From: Halogeometricum pallidum JCM 14848
GTDB lineage: Archaea > Halobacteriota > Halobacteria > Halobacteriales > Haloferacaceae
Length of the DNA: 43,969 nt
Assembly (NCBI RefSeq): GCF_000337095.1
Contig: NZ_AOIV01000023.1
Span: 57,535-101,503, forward strand
Reading direction: 5' to 3'
Part shown: positions 15,931-23,725 of the stretch, in pieces
Layout: every line of letters starts with the position of its first letter
How positions within the stretch are numbered: the first letter of the stretch is position 1
Made by a program: the position numbers and the translations under genes
Notes under the pieces: model-generated
Told to the model about the DNA's origin: nothing
What the model saw: only the letters and a program-made list of their open reading frames with translations
Databases searched by the model: none

Positions 15931-17064
15931 TCAGTCCTCGGCGAGTTCGGCGGTCAGTTTCTCGCGCGCCTCGCGGAGTTCGCGCAGGTCCGTCTCGACG
16001 GCGCCCGAGCGGAGACGGTCGAGTTCGTCGTCGGTCAGTTCCGTGCGGGCGCGCGCCGCCGTCCGGAGGCGGTCGTAGTCGTCCAGTCGCGTCAGCGCCC
16101 GAACCTCGCGCAGGCGGGCTACCGTTTCCTCGTCGGCGAAGCGGTCCAAGACCGAGACGAGTTCGTCCGCGCGGCGGCGGAGCGTCTCGGCCGACGGCGG
16201 CGGGAACGACACGCGCAGGGGGCCGGCGTCGAGTCGTTCGAGGTACGTCCGGTGGACGGCGACGGCCGTCTGGAGGGCCGCCGGGTCCTCGGCGTAGTGG
16301 TCGAGTTTCGACCCCGTGTAGTCGGCGAACTCCAGCAGTTTCGGGACGGGTTCGTCGGCGTCGGGGCTCTCGCGGACGAACGCCCGGAGGTCTCTCGGCG
16401 GCGTCTGGTAGTCGACGAGCGGGTACCACTCCGTGGCCTCTATCGTCGTGAGCACCTCGTACGCCGAGAGATTCCGCTTGTACGCCCGAAATTCGTCGGT
16501 CACGGCGTCGTTGTACGTCTCGACGGGGTCGCGGAGGCGTTCGACCGGCGCGTCCACGTCCGCCTCGCCGAGTTCGCTCAGTCGCCGCAGTTCCTCGATG
16601 CGGGCGTCGATATCCTTCCGGCGGAGTTTCGCGTCGCGCCGCGCCGCCGACAGTTCCTCGCGCGCCTCGCGTCTGCGGTCGAGGCGTTCGACGGCCGCGG
16701 CGGCGGATTCGAGGTCCTCCCGCGCGCCCTCGAAGTCGCGTTCGCGGAGGCGGCGGCGGTCCAGACGCTCGGCCGCGGCCTCGAACGCCTCGCGGTGCGG
16801 CAGGTCCTCGGGGAGGTCCTCGACGAGTCCGAGGAACTTGTCCTGGAACTCGACGTACGCCTGAAAGTCGCCTGACCCGACGGCCGAATCCTCGTACCGG
16901 TCGAGGAGTCGCGTCGCCTTCCGGTAGGCGTCGGCGGCGGCGACGACCGACTCCTCGCCCGTCTCGGCGACCGCCGACTCGGCGGCGTCGCGGGCCTCGC
17001 GCGCCTCGGTGAGTCGCCCCCGCAGGTCGTCCGTCTCGGCCGCAGTCGGGTGCTCGTCGGCCAT
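15931..17064 (-). CDS. Coiled-coil protein of the hisI operon
   Basis: This 377-residue, highly charged soluble protein has long helical heptad-rich regions: about 12-75 (LRGRLTEAREARDAAESAVA), 95-175 (FEAAAERLDRRRLRERDFEG; AVERLDRRREAREELSAARR; RIEELRRLSELGEADVDAPV), and a C-terminal helix (DLRELREAREKLTAELAED). The middle (about 200-260) is more globular, with YEVLTTIEATEWYPLVDYQT. Proteins of this kind are conserved in haloarchaea without known function; I do not assign one. It starts 1 nt after the hisI stop and is followed by a small membrane protein. No histidine-pathway domain is visible, so operon membership may reflect shared expression only. Confidence 0.8.
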   Translation of the reverse strand: MADEHPTAAETDDLRGRLTEAREARDAAESAVAETGEESVVAAADAYRKATRLLDRYEDSAVGSGDFQAYVEFQDKFLGLVEDLPEDLPHREAFEAAAERLDRRRLRERDFEGAREDLESAAAAVERLDRRREAREELSAARRDAKLRRKDIDARIEELRRLSELGEADVDAPVERLRDPVETYNDAVTDEFRAYKRNLSAYEVLTTIEATEWYPLVDYQTPPRDLRAFVRESPDADEPVPKLLEFADYTGSKLDHYAEDPAALQTAVAVHRTYLERLDAGPLRVSFPPPSAETLRRRADELVSVLDRFADEETVARLREVRALTRLDDYDRLRTAARARTELTDDELDRLRSGAVETDLRELREAREKLTAELAED

Positions 17065-17065
17065 C

Positions 17066-17431
17066 TCAGTAGACGTCGTCCGGGTCGAACACTCGTTCGC
17101 CGACCTCCTCGCCGTCGACGGTGCGGTAGAAACACGACCGGTGTCCCGTGTGGCACGCGCCGCCGGTCTGGTCGACGAGGTAGAGGAGCGTGTCGGCGTC
17201 GCAGTCGACGCGCACCTCCTCGACGGACTGGGTGTGCCCGCTGGTCGCCCCCTTCTCCCAGAGTTCGTCCCGACTGCGGGAGTAGTAGTGCGCGCGGCCC
17301 GTCTCGCGGGTCTGTTCGAGGGCCTCGGGCGAGACGTACGCGAGCATCAGCACTTCGCCGGAGTCGGCGTCCTGCGCGACCGCGGGGACGAGACCGTCCG
17401 CCCCGAAATCGACCTCGACGTCGTCTGTCAT
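17066..17431 (-). CDS. hisI: Phosphoribosyl-AMP cyclohydrolase
   Basis: This 121-residue enzyme opens the adenine ring of phosphoribosyl-AMP in histidine synthesis. Family motifs are [35 protein letters not shown], and the metal site [20 protein letters not shown] followed by TGHRSCFYR. The Asp cluster (76-80) binds Mg2+ and Cys77, Cys93 and Cys100 bind zinc. It is monofunctional, without the HisE pyrophosphohydrolase. ATG 17431 is preferred over the longer open frame to 17527 because conserved sequence starts here and a TATA-like ACATATC lies about 27 nt upstream on the minus strand. It heads an operon with the coiled-coil and membrane-protein genes. Confidence 0.95.
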   Translation of the reverse strand: MTDDVEVDFGADGLVPAVAQDADSGEVLMLAYVSPEALEQTRETGRAHYYSRSRDELWEKGATSGHTQSVEEVRVDCDADTLLYLVDQTGGACHTGHRSCFYRTVDGEEVGERVFDPDDVY

Positions 17432-17513
17432 CGAGTGAGCACACGTGATTCCGGCCGATATGTCTTGTGTACCGTCGAATCGCGCACTATCGACACCCGT
17501 CCGTCGGGTCCGC

Positions 17514-17906
17514 TCAGTCCGCGCCATCGCTCATCGCCTCGTCGGGCGCCGTCGGCGGGGCGGCCGTCCCCCGGCGCCCGAGGGCGATGCCGGCGCCGAC
17601 GGCGGCGAGTATCGCGCCGCCGAGGAGAACGACCAGCGCCCACCGAAGCGAGTCGGGAATCGCTAACCCCGCGTGGATACCGAAGATGGCGACGCCGGAG
17701 AGGAGAAGCGAAGGGACGGCGTTCGCGAGCGACGCATCTCGACTCGCGTTCGTCCACGTCTCCCGCTCCCGGTACGCGAGCGCGCACCCGAGCCCCCAGC
17801 AGAGACCGGCCGTCGCCGCGAGCAACGCGTCCGGATACAGCAGGGACGAGACGGCGCCGCCGAGCAGTGCGCCGCCGATAGCGATAGCGCGGGTGGTTCG
17901 GGACAC
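17514..17906 (-). CDS. Small membrane protein, about four helices
   Basis: This 130-residue protein contains hydrophobic segments at about 5-22 ([20 protein letters not shown]), 26-44 ([19 protein letters not shown]), 65-82 ([20 protein letters not shown]) and 88-108 ([20 protein letters not shown]). It ends in a polar, acidic tail. No catalytic or transport motif is visible and I recognise no family. It lies between the hisI operon and the prepilin peptidase gene, same strand, with 51 nt to the latter. Confidence 0.65.
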   Translation of the reverse strand: MSRTTRAIAIGGALLGGAVSSLLYPDALLAATAGLCWGLGCALAYRERETWTNASRDASLANAVPSLLLSGVAIFGIHAGLAIPDSLRWALVVLLGGAILAAVGAGIALGRRGTAAPPTAPDEAMSDGAD

Positions 17907-17957
17907 GCGCGGCAGTTAGTCCGCGCGCGGCAAAAGTGTCGCGTTGGCGATGTTTTC

Positions 17958-18917
17958 TCAGACCAACCCGAGCGCCCCGACGACGCCGAACACGATGTCG
18001 CCGTAGGTGAACGCGAGGACGGTGCCGAAGAACATCGGAACGAGGAACGGGATGCCGGGCGATATCCACACCTCCTCGCGCGAGGTGACCACCTGCAGGC
18101 CGTCCCGGAGTTTCTCCGGCGTCGTCCCGTACGCCGTCGAGTCGATGTCTTCGAGGAACGCCTCCGCACCCCACGGGTCCTCCGCCTCGACCGAACCGCC
18201 ATCGACGGCCATCCCGTCGCCGACGGCGCCGTCGGTCGGGTCGTGCGTCTCGGTGATGCTGTTCGGGTCGCGGAGTCGCTCCGGTCGTTCGCGGAGTTCC
18301 GCCAGCGTCGTCCCCCGCCAGCGGAGGTACATCCGCAGGGCGTCGATGTCGAGGCCGTTCCTCGTGTACCCCGTCGTCGTCTCGAACAGGCGGCCGTGCG
18401 CCGTCGACAGCGAGGGGACCGAGACGCGGCGACCGAGGAACATCAAAGGGAGTTCGACGCTCCCGTCGAGGAGGTTCCGCACGCCGAGGGCGAGCGGATA
18501 GCCGACGGCGAGCACGACGGTGTTCGTCAGGACGGTCATCGAGAACACGCCGAGCGTCGTCCTGACGACGGGGAGTCCCAGCCCCGGCAGCAGGTACCGC
18601 GGGAACGTCGGCAGCAGTATCGAGATGGTGATGAGCGCCTTCGCGTCGGCGCCGCCGAACCCGCCGAGTCGCCAGAACACGTACGAGAGGGGCGCGACGA
18701 ACAGGAGGCTGATACCGACGCGGAGGAAGTACAACTGGTCGAGAGGCGTGAAGGCGAGGTGGCCGAGCGACTCCCACGCGAGGAGCGCCGCGCCGAGAGC
18801 GACGAGCGGATACCACACGACGGAGGGGACCCGTCGCGTCTCGATATCCCGCCACGCCGCCCATCCCAGGAGGGGTAGGACGACGAGTCGGAGGAGGTCT
18901 GGTACGGAGGCGAACAT
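17958..18917 (-). CDS. pibD: Archaeal prepilin/preflagellin peptidase (A24)
   Basis: This 319-residue membrane aspartic protease would cleave class III signal peptides of type IV pilins and archaellins. The two catalytic aspartates are in the expected motifs: Asp24 in WAAWRDIETRRVPSVVWY and Asp91 in GGFGGADAKALI (GxGD-type, here GGAD). Hydrophobic segments follow (SILLPTFPRYLLPGLGLPVV, MTVLTNTVVLAVGYPLALGV). A large soluble insertion (about 165-285) carries LRMYLRWRGTTLAELRERPE and an acidic stretch. A last membrane pair contains GIPFLVPMFFGTVLAFTYGD. The insertion makes it longer than many FlaK/PibD proteins but is usual in haloarchaea. No pilin gene is adjacent, so it probably serves substrates encoded elsewhere. 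Confidence 0.92.
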   Translation of the reverse strand: MFASVPDLLRLVVLPLLGWAAWRDIETRRVPSVVWYPLVALGAALLAWESLGHLAFTPLDQLYFLRVGISLLFVAPLSYVFWRLGGFGGADAKALITISILLPTFPRYLLPGLGLPVVRTTLGVFSMTVLTNTVVLAVGYPLALGVRNLLDGSVELPLMFLGRRVSVPSLSTAHGRLFETTTGYTRNGLDIDALRMYLRWRGTTLAELRERPERLRDPNSITETHDPTDGAVGDGMAVDGGSVEAEDPWGAEAFLEDIDSTAYGTTPEKLRDGLQVVTSREEVWISPGIPFLVPMFFGTVLAFTYGDIVFGVVGALGLV

Positions 18918-19072
18918 ACAGGCCGAACGAGTCCGGGGGGAGTTATCGTTTTGGAACGTTGAAACGCCGGGGACGCGAGACGGAGGCGTATCTCGTGAGC
19001 GTGATTTCGGGAGAGTGAACGGTCGTATTCGTCGTCTAGCGTCTCAGCGGCGTGCGGGCGTCGAGGGCACCG

Positions 19073-19225
19073 TCACTGTTCGACCGGGACGTGGTGAGTC
19101 GACTGAATCCACGCGTGGTGGTTCTCGGTGTCCTGGATGACGGCGACGGTGCCGCCGTCGTCGTTGTACTGGATGTATCTGTATCGGTCGGTGCATTCCG
19201 GTTCCGGATCGGTGTGTACGGACAT
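19073..19225 (-). CDS. Small DUF7331-like haloarchaeal protein
   Basis: This 50-residue protein starts MSVHTDPEPECTDRYRYIQY and has the pattern DGGTVAVIQDTENHHAWIQS. That matches my memory of the very short haloarchaeal family DUF7331 (aromatic-rich strand, then D-x-x-N-x-x-AWIqS). Function is unknown. It is the last gene of a minus-strand run with a zinc-finger gene (54-nt gap) and a HalOD1 gene. Reading frame, size and G/C third positions support coding. Confidence 0.65.
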   Translation of the reverse strand: MSVHTDPEPECTDRYRYIQYNDDGGTVAVIQDTENHHAWIQSTHHVPVEQ

Positions 19226-19279
19226 GTGGTTCTCGGGTGCTTCGTAGTCGTGGTCGGATACGCTACCTCGTCGGTTCCG

Positions 19280-19621
19280 TCAGTCGCCGCGTCGGTCGTT
19301 CCCCCTCTCGTCTAGCCACGCCGTCCTGCAGTCGTCGTCGCAGAACAGGTAGACGGTCGAGGGGTCGTGCGGGACGACGGCGGCCGGGTGTCGGTGCGTC
19401 GGGTCTATCTCCACCCCACAGGAGGCGCACCGCTTCCCGTCGGCGTCGTCCGGAGGGCGACACTCCTCTGCGACTTCGTCGTTGCGACGGCGCCGGTCCG
19501 GGACTTCGTCGTCCGGATACCGCATCAGCGTCCACCTGCCGGCGGTGACGCGCCCGATTCGAAACCCGGTCGGCGAGGACCGTGGCTCGGAGCAGTCCAC
19601 CGGGTTACCGTCCGTCGGCAT
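19280..19621 (-). CDS. Small zinc-finger protein
   Basis: This 113-residue protein has CASCGVEIDPTHRHPAAVVP followed by VYLFCDDDCRTAWLDERG, a CxxC...CxxxC zinc site close to the carboxy end, like treble-clef/TRASH-type fingers of small haloarchaeal proteins. The first 32 residues are low in features. A start at 19525 (MRYPDDEVPDRR) is possible, but the longer form keeps coding-like composition and overlaps the upstream HalOD1 stop by 17 nt. No family name is certain. A DNA- or protein-binding accessory role in the signalling cluster is inference. Confidence 0.65.
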   Translation of the reverse strand: MPTDGNPVDCSEPRSSPTGFRIGRVTAGRWTLMRYPDDEVPDRRRRNDEVAEECRPPDDADGKRCASCGVEIDPTHRHPAAVVPHDPSTVYLFCDDDCRTAWLDERGNDRRGD

Positions 19622-19961
19622 CGCCTCTGCCGCCCGCCGCCGAGCCCACGTCGGCGACGGAAACGGTGGGGTGCTCGGACTCGAACTCCGCCGTCGGCGG
19701 CGCGCGCGTGACCGAGACGGTTCCGTCGTTCTCGACGGTCACGTCGCAGCCCTCGTACCGAAACGACAGGTCCGCGTCGTGTCGGACGGTCCCGGTCAGT
19801 CCGGTGGTCGCGAACAGCGCTTCGACGGCATCGGTGTCGACGACGGTCCCCAGCGGTTCGAGTTCGAGCGGATCGGTGGCCGTGAGTTTCGACACGGTGT
19901 CGACGACGGCGAAGCAGATATCCCCCTCCGAACTGACGCAGACTGTTTGACACTCACTCAT
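19605..19961 (-). CDS. HalOD1 domain protein (second copy)
   Basis: This 118-residue protein begins MSECQTVCVSSEGDICFAVV. The HalOD1 core follows: VDTVSKLTATDPLELEPLGT, VVDTDAVEALFATTG, and the strand pair LSFRYEGCDVTVENDGTVSV. It has a disordered C-terminal tail. HalOD1 is thought to be a signalling output domain with unknown activity. The gene lies downstream of the large Bat-type regulator (131-nt gap, same strand) and overlaps the zinc-finger gene, suggesting a functional link. Compared with the 6214-6486 copy it is more diverged and has a longer tail. Confidence 0.8.
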   Translation of the reverse strand: MSECQTVCVSSEGDICFAVVDTVSKLTATDPLELEPLGTVVDTDAVEALFATTGLTGTVRHDADLSFRYEGCDVTVENDGTVSVTRAPPTAEFESEHPTVSVADVGSAAGGRGDADGR

Positions 19962-20092
19962 TGCTCTATCAGTTAGTATCGTAGCTAGCCCTATGGAACT
20001 GTGGCGTATCCTGATATCCCCCCCGCGTAATCCGGCGCTATACTGATTCATCGTCCGGTCGCAGATCCCCGAAAACGAGCGAGAACAGTTCG

Positions 20093-22954
20093 TCACTCGC
20101 CCTTGCGGATGTGCCGGTTCACGGTCGGTTGCGACACGTCGAGGAGTTCTGCGACTTGCTTTCCGGTCGCCTCCCGAGGCCAATCGAAGAAGCCCGCGAA
20201 GTACGCCGTCCGGAGCACCTCCTCCTGTCGGTCCGTGAGCCGCTTGCGGTAGAGCGCTCGGAACTCCGACTCCGTCTGGATGGGCCGCTCCAGTTCGCGG
20301 CGGGCGACGAGTTCGACCCCGTCGTACGTCCGGAGGAGCATATCCAAGAACGCCCGGATATCCCCGGTTCGGGGGAGTTCGACGGTGAGCGTCGCGCCGT
20401 CGGGCGTCGCCGTGAACCCGGTGGGGTACGCGCCGTAGTCGAGGAGTGCGCCGAAGAAGTTCCCGTCTTCGAGCGTGGCCTCGAACAGGTAGCCGTCGTC
20501 GCGTTCGGCGATGAGACTCCCGTCGCTGATGGTCGTCAACTGCGAGGAGAGAGACAGCGTCTCGTCGGGGTCGATGCCGCCGACGACGAAGAAGATGCGA
20601 ACCTCGCCGTCGCCCCGTTCGACCAGGGCGTCCAGCTCGAACGTGGTGTCCGTCTCCCTCGCTAGCGTGACGGGCGGGACGTCCACGTCGTCCATGCGGA
20701 ACTCCAGTTCGACCGCCCGGTCGCTGACGAGCGCCTTGCGCCGTTCGAGGGCGTTGATGGCGAAGCCGATGCTCTTGCCGAGTTCCTCCAGCACGTTCAC
20801 CTCCAAGTCGTCGAACACCCCGGGTTCGTCCGCATAGAGGTTCAACACCCCGTACATCGTCTCCTTGTACACCAGCGGAATGGAGGTGGACGCGCGGAAC
20901 CCTCGCTGGAGGGCCTTCGCGCGCCACGGTTCGAACGGCGGGTCGGTGTGGAAGTTGTTCTGCACCTGCGGTTCGCGCGTCCGGAGCGCCCGACCTGCCG
21001 GTCCTCGTCCCGTCGGACTGTCGTCGGCGGTGACGGTGATTTCGTCCAGATAGCCGCGGCCGACGCCGGCGGACGTCTTCGGGACGAGTTCGCCGCTGAC
21101 CGTCTCCTGTTCGCCGATCCAGGCGAAGCGGTAGGGGTCCGCGTTGACCAACTGCGTGCAGACGACCTGCTCTATCTCCTCGCGCGAGGTCGCCTCCGTG
21201 AGCGCCCGCGTCAGGTCGCGGATGACCGTGTTGATGCGGTTCACGCGTTCCAGCGAGGTCGTCCGCGCCTCCAACTCCTCTTTCTGCTCGCGGAGCGTCT
21301 GCTCTCTGTCGGTGCGCTCCAAGGCGGCGCGCACGTTGGCGACGAGGATGTTCGCCAGGATGACGTCCGTCTCGGAGAACGCGTCCGCCTCCGGCCGACC
21401 GCTGACGAAGACGCCGTACTTGCCGATGGGGAGAACGACCGCGCTCCGAAGCGGCGACTCCGAGGACTCCTCGGCGGCCACGTCGTCGAACACCGCGCTG
21501 GTGCTGCTGGCGTACACCCGCCACGGCACGTCGGAGTCGGGGCCGAACAGCGACCCGTCGCCGACGTACTCCTCGGCGGCCTCGGTGCGCGCCGTGACGA
21601 CGAGTTCGCCCCGGTCGTCGTACAGTTTAATGTCCGAGAGGGGGAAATCGAGCGTCTCCGCCGCCGCCCGGACGGCCAGTTCGCACACCTCCTGGGAGGT
21701 CTCGGCGGTCGTCAACGCCTGCGCCGTCTCGTTGAGTGAGGCGAGTTGCGTCTCCCTGCGCTGCCGGTCGGTGATGTCGCGGACGACGCCGACGCGGCCG
21801 TACGTTCCGTCGCCGAGCGGGAACGGCGAGATGCGCGCCTCTAAGGGGACGTCGCCCCGCGGCGTCGACACCGTCGTCTCGTACGTGACGGCGTTCTCGT
21901 CGTTCCGCAGCAACTCCGTCAGGAGCGACTCTATCTCCTCGGTGGTCTCGTCGTCGCTCACCGTCGCCGCCGCCGTGCCGAGCAGGTCCTCCTCGGACCG
22001 ACCAACCAGTTCGGTGTACGCCCGGTTGACCGCGACGAACCGGCTCCGGTCGTCGAGGACGTATATACCGTCCTGCACAGTCTGGACCATCGCCTCGTAC
22101 CGCTCTAACTCTCTCTCGCGGCGCTTCTGGTCGGTCACGTCGCGGGCGACGCCGATGAATCGGCGCTCCTCGTCGTAGCGGAGTTCGTTGAACGCGATGC
22201 TCAGTTGGACCTCGTGGCCGTCGCGGTGGACGGCGGGGAGTTCGACCTCCTCCCAGTCGAGGGTTCGTTCGCCCGTCTCAAGGTAGCGAGCGAGTCCCCG
22301 TTGATGTTGTTCGCGCATCTCCTCGGGCATCAGTACCGTGAGCGGTCGCCCGATCAGTTCGTCGGGCGGGTAGCCGAGGACGTTCTCGACGGCCGGATTC
22401 ACGAACCGAATCGTGCTCTCCTCGTCTATCGAGAGCACGACGTCCGAGAAGGCGCCGAGGAGCGTTCGCAGTTGTATCCGGGTGGGGAACTCCCGTTCGG
22501 ACCGCGTCGTCAGGGCGACGACGTGGTCGCCGAGGACGGCGGCGTCGTCGGGACCGGTGTCCCGGACGTACTCGTCGACGTCAGCGCCGCGAACCCGGCC
22601 GAGGAGTTCGGGCGAGTGTTCGGCGTCGAACAGGACCGTCGTGACCGACGGATACCGCGCGGCGACGGACGCGAGGAAGTCGACGCCGTCGCCGGCGGAC
22701 GGAGCGTCGCCGTCGTTGAGGGCGGTCGCACCGTCGTCAGCCGAGTTCACCTCGGACGACTCGGCGGCCGTTAGGGAGAGGCGGGCGACCACGCAGTCGA
22801 CCGACGACTCCGAGAGCGCCGTCTCAGCGGCCGACGCGGTCGTGACGGTCCGGAGTCGGAGGTTCGGATGGGATTCCCGGAGCGTCGAGCAAAGCGCGTC
22901 GGAGCGGTCCGAATCGGCGTCGACGTAGAGGGCGAGGGGTTCGTCTGATGACAT
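20093..22954 (-). CDS. Bat-type multidomain sensor-regulator (pseudo-receiver, 2 PAS, 2 GAF, Bat, HTH_10)
   Basis: This 953-residue one-component regulator starts with a receiver-like domain (about 5-150) keeping the acidic start LALYVDADSDRSDALCSTLR. The phospho-acceptor position reads DCVVARLSL, with Arg58 where Asp is expected, so it is probably a pseudo-receiver. Two PAS domains follow: about 160-275 (IRFVNPAVENVLGYPPDELI, ending RFIGVARDVTDQKRRE) and about 278-400 (FVAVNRAYTELVGRSEEDLL, ending VGVVRDITDRQRRE). Two GAF domains span about 405-545 and 570-730 (FRASTSIPLVYKETMYGVLN). Then come a Bat-associated region (735-890) and HTH_10 (LTDRQEEVLRTAYFAGFFDW, QVAELLDVSQPTVNRHIRKG). There is no kinase domain. 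The signal could be redox, oxygen or a small ligand. A TATA-like AAATAAG lies about 37 nt upstream. Confidence 0.92.
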   Translation of the reverse strand: MSSDEPLALYVDADSDRSDALCSTLRESHPNLRLRTVTTASAAETALSESSVDCVVARLSLTAAESSEVNSADDGATALNDGDAPSAGDGVDFLASVAARYPSVTTVLFDAEHSPELLGRVRGADVDEYVRDTGPDDAAVLGDHVVALTTRSEREFPTRIQLRTLLGAFSDVVLSIDEESTIRFVNPAVENVLGYPPDELIGRPLTVLMPEEMREQHQRGLARYLETGERTLDWEEVELPAVHRDGHEVQLSIAFNELRYDEERRFIGVARDVTDQKRRERELERYEAMVQTVQDGIYVLDDRSRFVAVNRAYTELVGRSEEDLLGTAAATVSDDETTEEIESLLTELLRNDENAVTYETTVSTPRGDVPLEARISPFPLGDGTYGRVGVVRDITDRQRRETQLASLNETAQALTTAETSQEVCELAVRAAAETLDFPLSDIKLYDDRGELVVTARTEAAEEYVGDGSLFGPDSDVPWRVYASSTSAVFDDVAAEESSESPLRSAVVLPIGKYGVFVSGRPEADAFSETDVILANILVANVRAALERTDREQTLREQKEELEARTTSLERVNRINTVIRDLTRALTEATSREEIEQVVCTQLVNADPYRFAWIGEQETVSGELVPKTSAGVGRGYLDEITVTADDSPTGRGPAGRALRTREPQVQNNFHTDPPFEPWRAKALQRGFRASTSIPLVYKETMYGVLNLYADEPGVFDDLEVNVLEELGKSIGFAINALERRKALVSDRAVELEFRMDDVDVPPVTLARETDTTFELDALVERGDGEVRIFFVVGGIDPDETLSLSSQLTTISDGSLIAERDDGYLFEATLEDGNFFGALLDYGAYPTGFTATPDGATLTVELPRTGDIRAFLDMLLRTYDGVELVARRELERPIQTESEFRALYRKRLTDRQEEVLRTAYFAGFFDWPREATGKQVAELLDVSQPTVNRHIRKGE

Positions 22955-22987
22955 GGAGGGCTAACGGGATGGGACAGCGTTAGCGAA

Positions 22988-22994
22988 CTTATTT
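22988..22994 (-). promoter_or_regulatory. TATA-like element of the Bat-type regulator gene
   Basis: On the minus strand AAATAAG is centred 37 nt before ATG 22954. This predicts a transcription start near 22964 and a leader of about 10 nt. Just beyond it, near 23060-23075, TCAGAG-G-CTCTGA forms a short inverted repeat that could be an operator. Confidence 0.5.
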
Positions 22995-23167
22995 GTCTGG
23001 CAGTCTGATAAACGACTCGGCTGCGGTGAACGGTGCTGCGGAAGGGAGCGGAGACGGCGCGTCAGAGGCTCTGAGACGAAAGTAGAATAGAACTGTATTC
23101 TGATATGTCAGTGTTAATTTATACATCGGCGTCGTGACTGCCGGCTCGCCGGTTGAGCGACCGTCGT

Positions 23168-23219
23168 CAAAAATGGAGTGCGAATCGACCACATCGGGTC
23201 GTATATCGGGAGATATACG
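23168..23219 (-). terminator. Hairpin plus T-tract after the ferredoxin gene
   Basis: CGTATATC (23200-23207), loop GGGA, and GATATACG (23212-23219) form a perfect 8-bp inverted repeat, beginning 5 nt beyond the ferredoxin stop on the minus strand. A T5 run (minus strand of 23169-23173) follows. The pair fits a terminator or a stable mRNA 3' end for a highly expressed gene. An operator for the downstream regulator is the alternative. Confidence 0.55.
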
Positions 23220-23223
23220 GCCG

Positions 23224-23613
23224 TTAGATGACGCGGTTCTGGAGGTAGTCGAGGTGCTTCGCGTTGTAGACGATTTTGACCTCGTCGGCCTCCGGCGACC
23301 CGATGCAGGTGAGACGGACGTTCTTGTCAGAGACCTCCTCGTCGGAGAGAATCTGCTGCATGTCCATCTCGATTTCGCCCTCTTTCAGGATGGCCGCGCA
23401 GTTCGCGCAGGCGCCGGCGCGGCACGAGAAGGGCCAATCGTAGCCCTGTGCCTCGGCGGCTTCGAGGATGTACTCGCCCTGGTTGACTTCGAGAGAGCCG
23501 TAGTCTTCGTCGTCGAAGTCCGCGTCTGCGGCCTTCTCGAAGAGGTCGTCGTCGTTGATATCCCAGCCGTTGTCGTCCAGCGTCTCGTAGTTGAGGTATT
23601 CTACCGTGGGCAT
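23224..23613 (-). CDS. fer: Haloarchaeal [2Fe-2S] ferredoxin
   Basis: This 129-residue plant-type ferredoxin is the electron carrier for 2-oxoacid:ferredoxin oxidoreductases in haloarchaea. The cluster ligands are Cys64, Cys69, Cys72 ([20 protein letters not shown]) and Cys103 ([12 protein letters not shown]). The acidic insertion near the N-terminus ([20 protein letters not shown]) is diagnostic for halophilic ferredoxins. Start [10 protein letters not shown] matches known mature N-termini. An in-frame ATG nine codons upstream (23640) would add MAWVLNHAV and lies about 27 nt from an AT-rich patch, so a minor longer form cannot be excluded. It is monocistronic, followed by a hairpin and T-tract. 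Confidence 0.97.
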   Translation of the reverse strand: MPTVEYLNYETLDDNGWDINDDDLFEKAADADFDDEDYGSLEVNQGEYILEAAEAQGYDWPFSCRAGACANCAAILKEGEIEMDMQQILSDEEVSDKNVRLTCIGSPEADEVKIVYNAKHLDYLQNRVI

Positions 23614-23725
23614 CACCGCATGGTTCAGGACCCACGCCATTAGACTTTGCTGTTTTTCGCTGAAAAGATGGGCCCTCGAAATCGGGAGAATCCGACCGCT
23701 TGGCCGGCCTAAAACCGGATTACGG

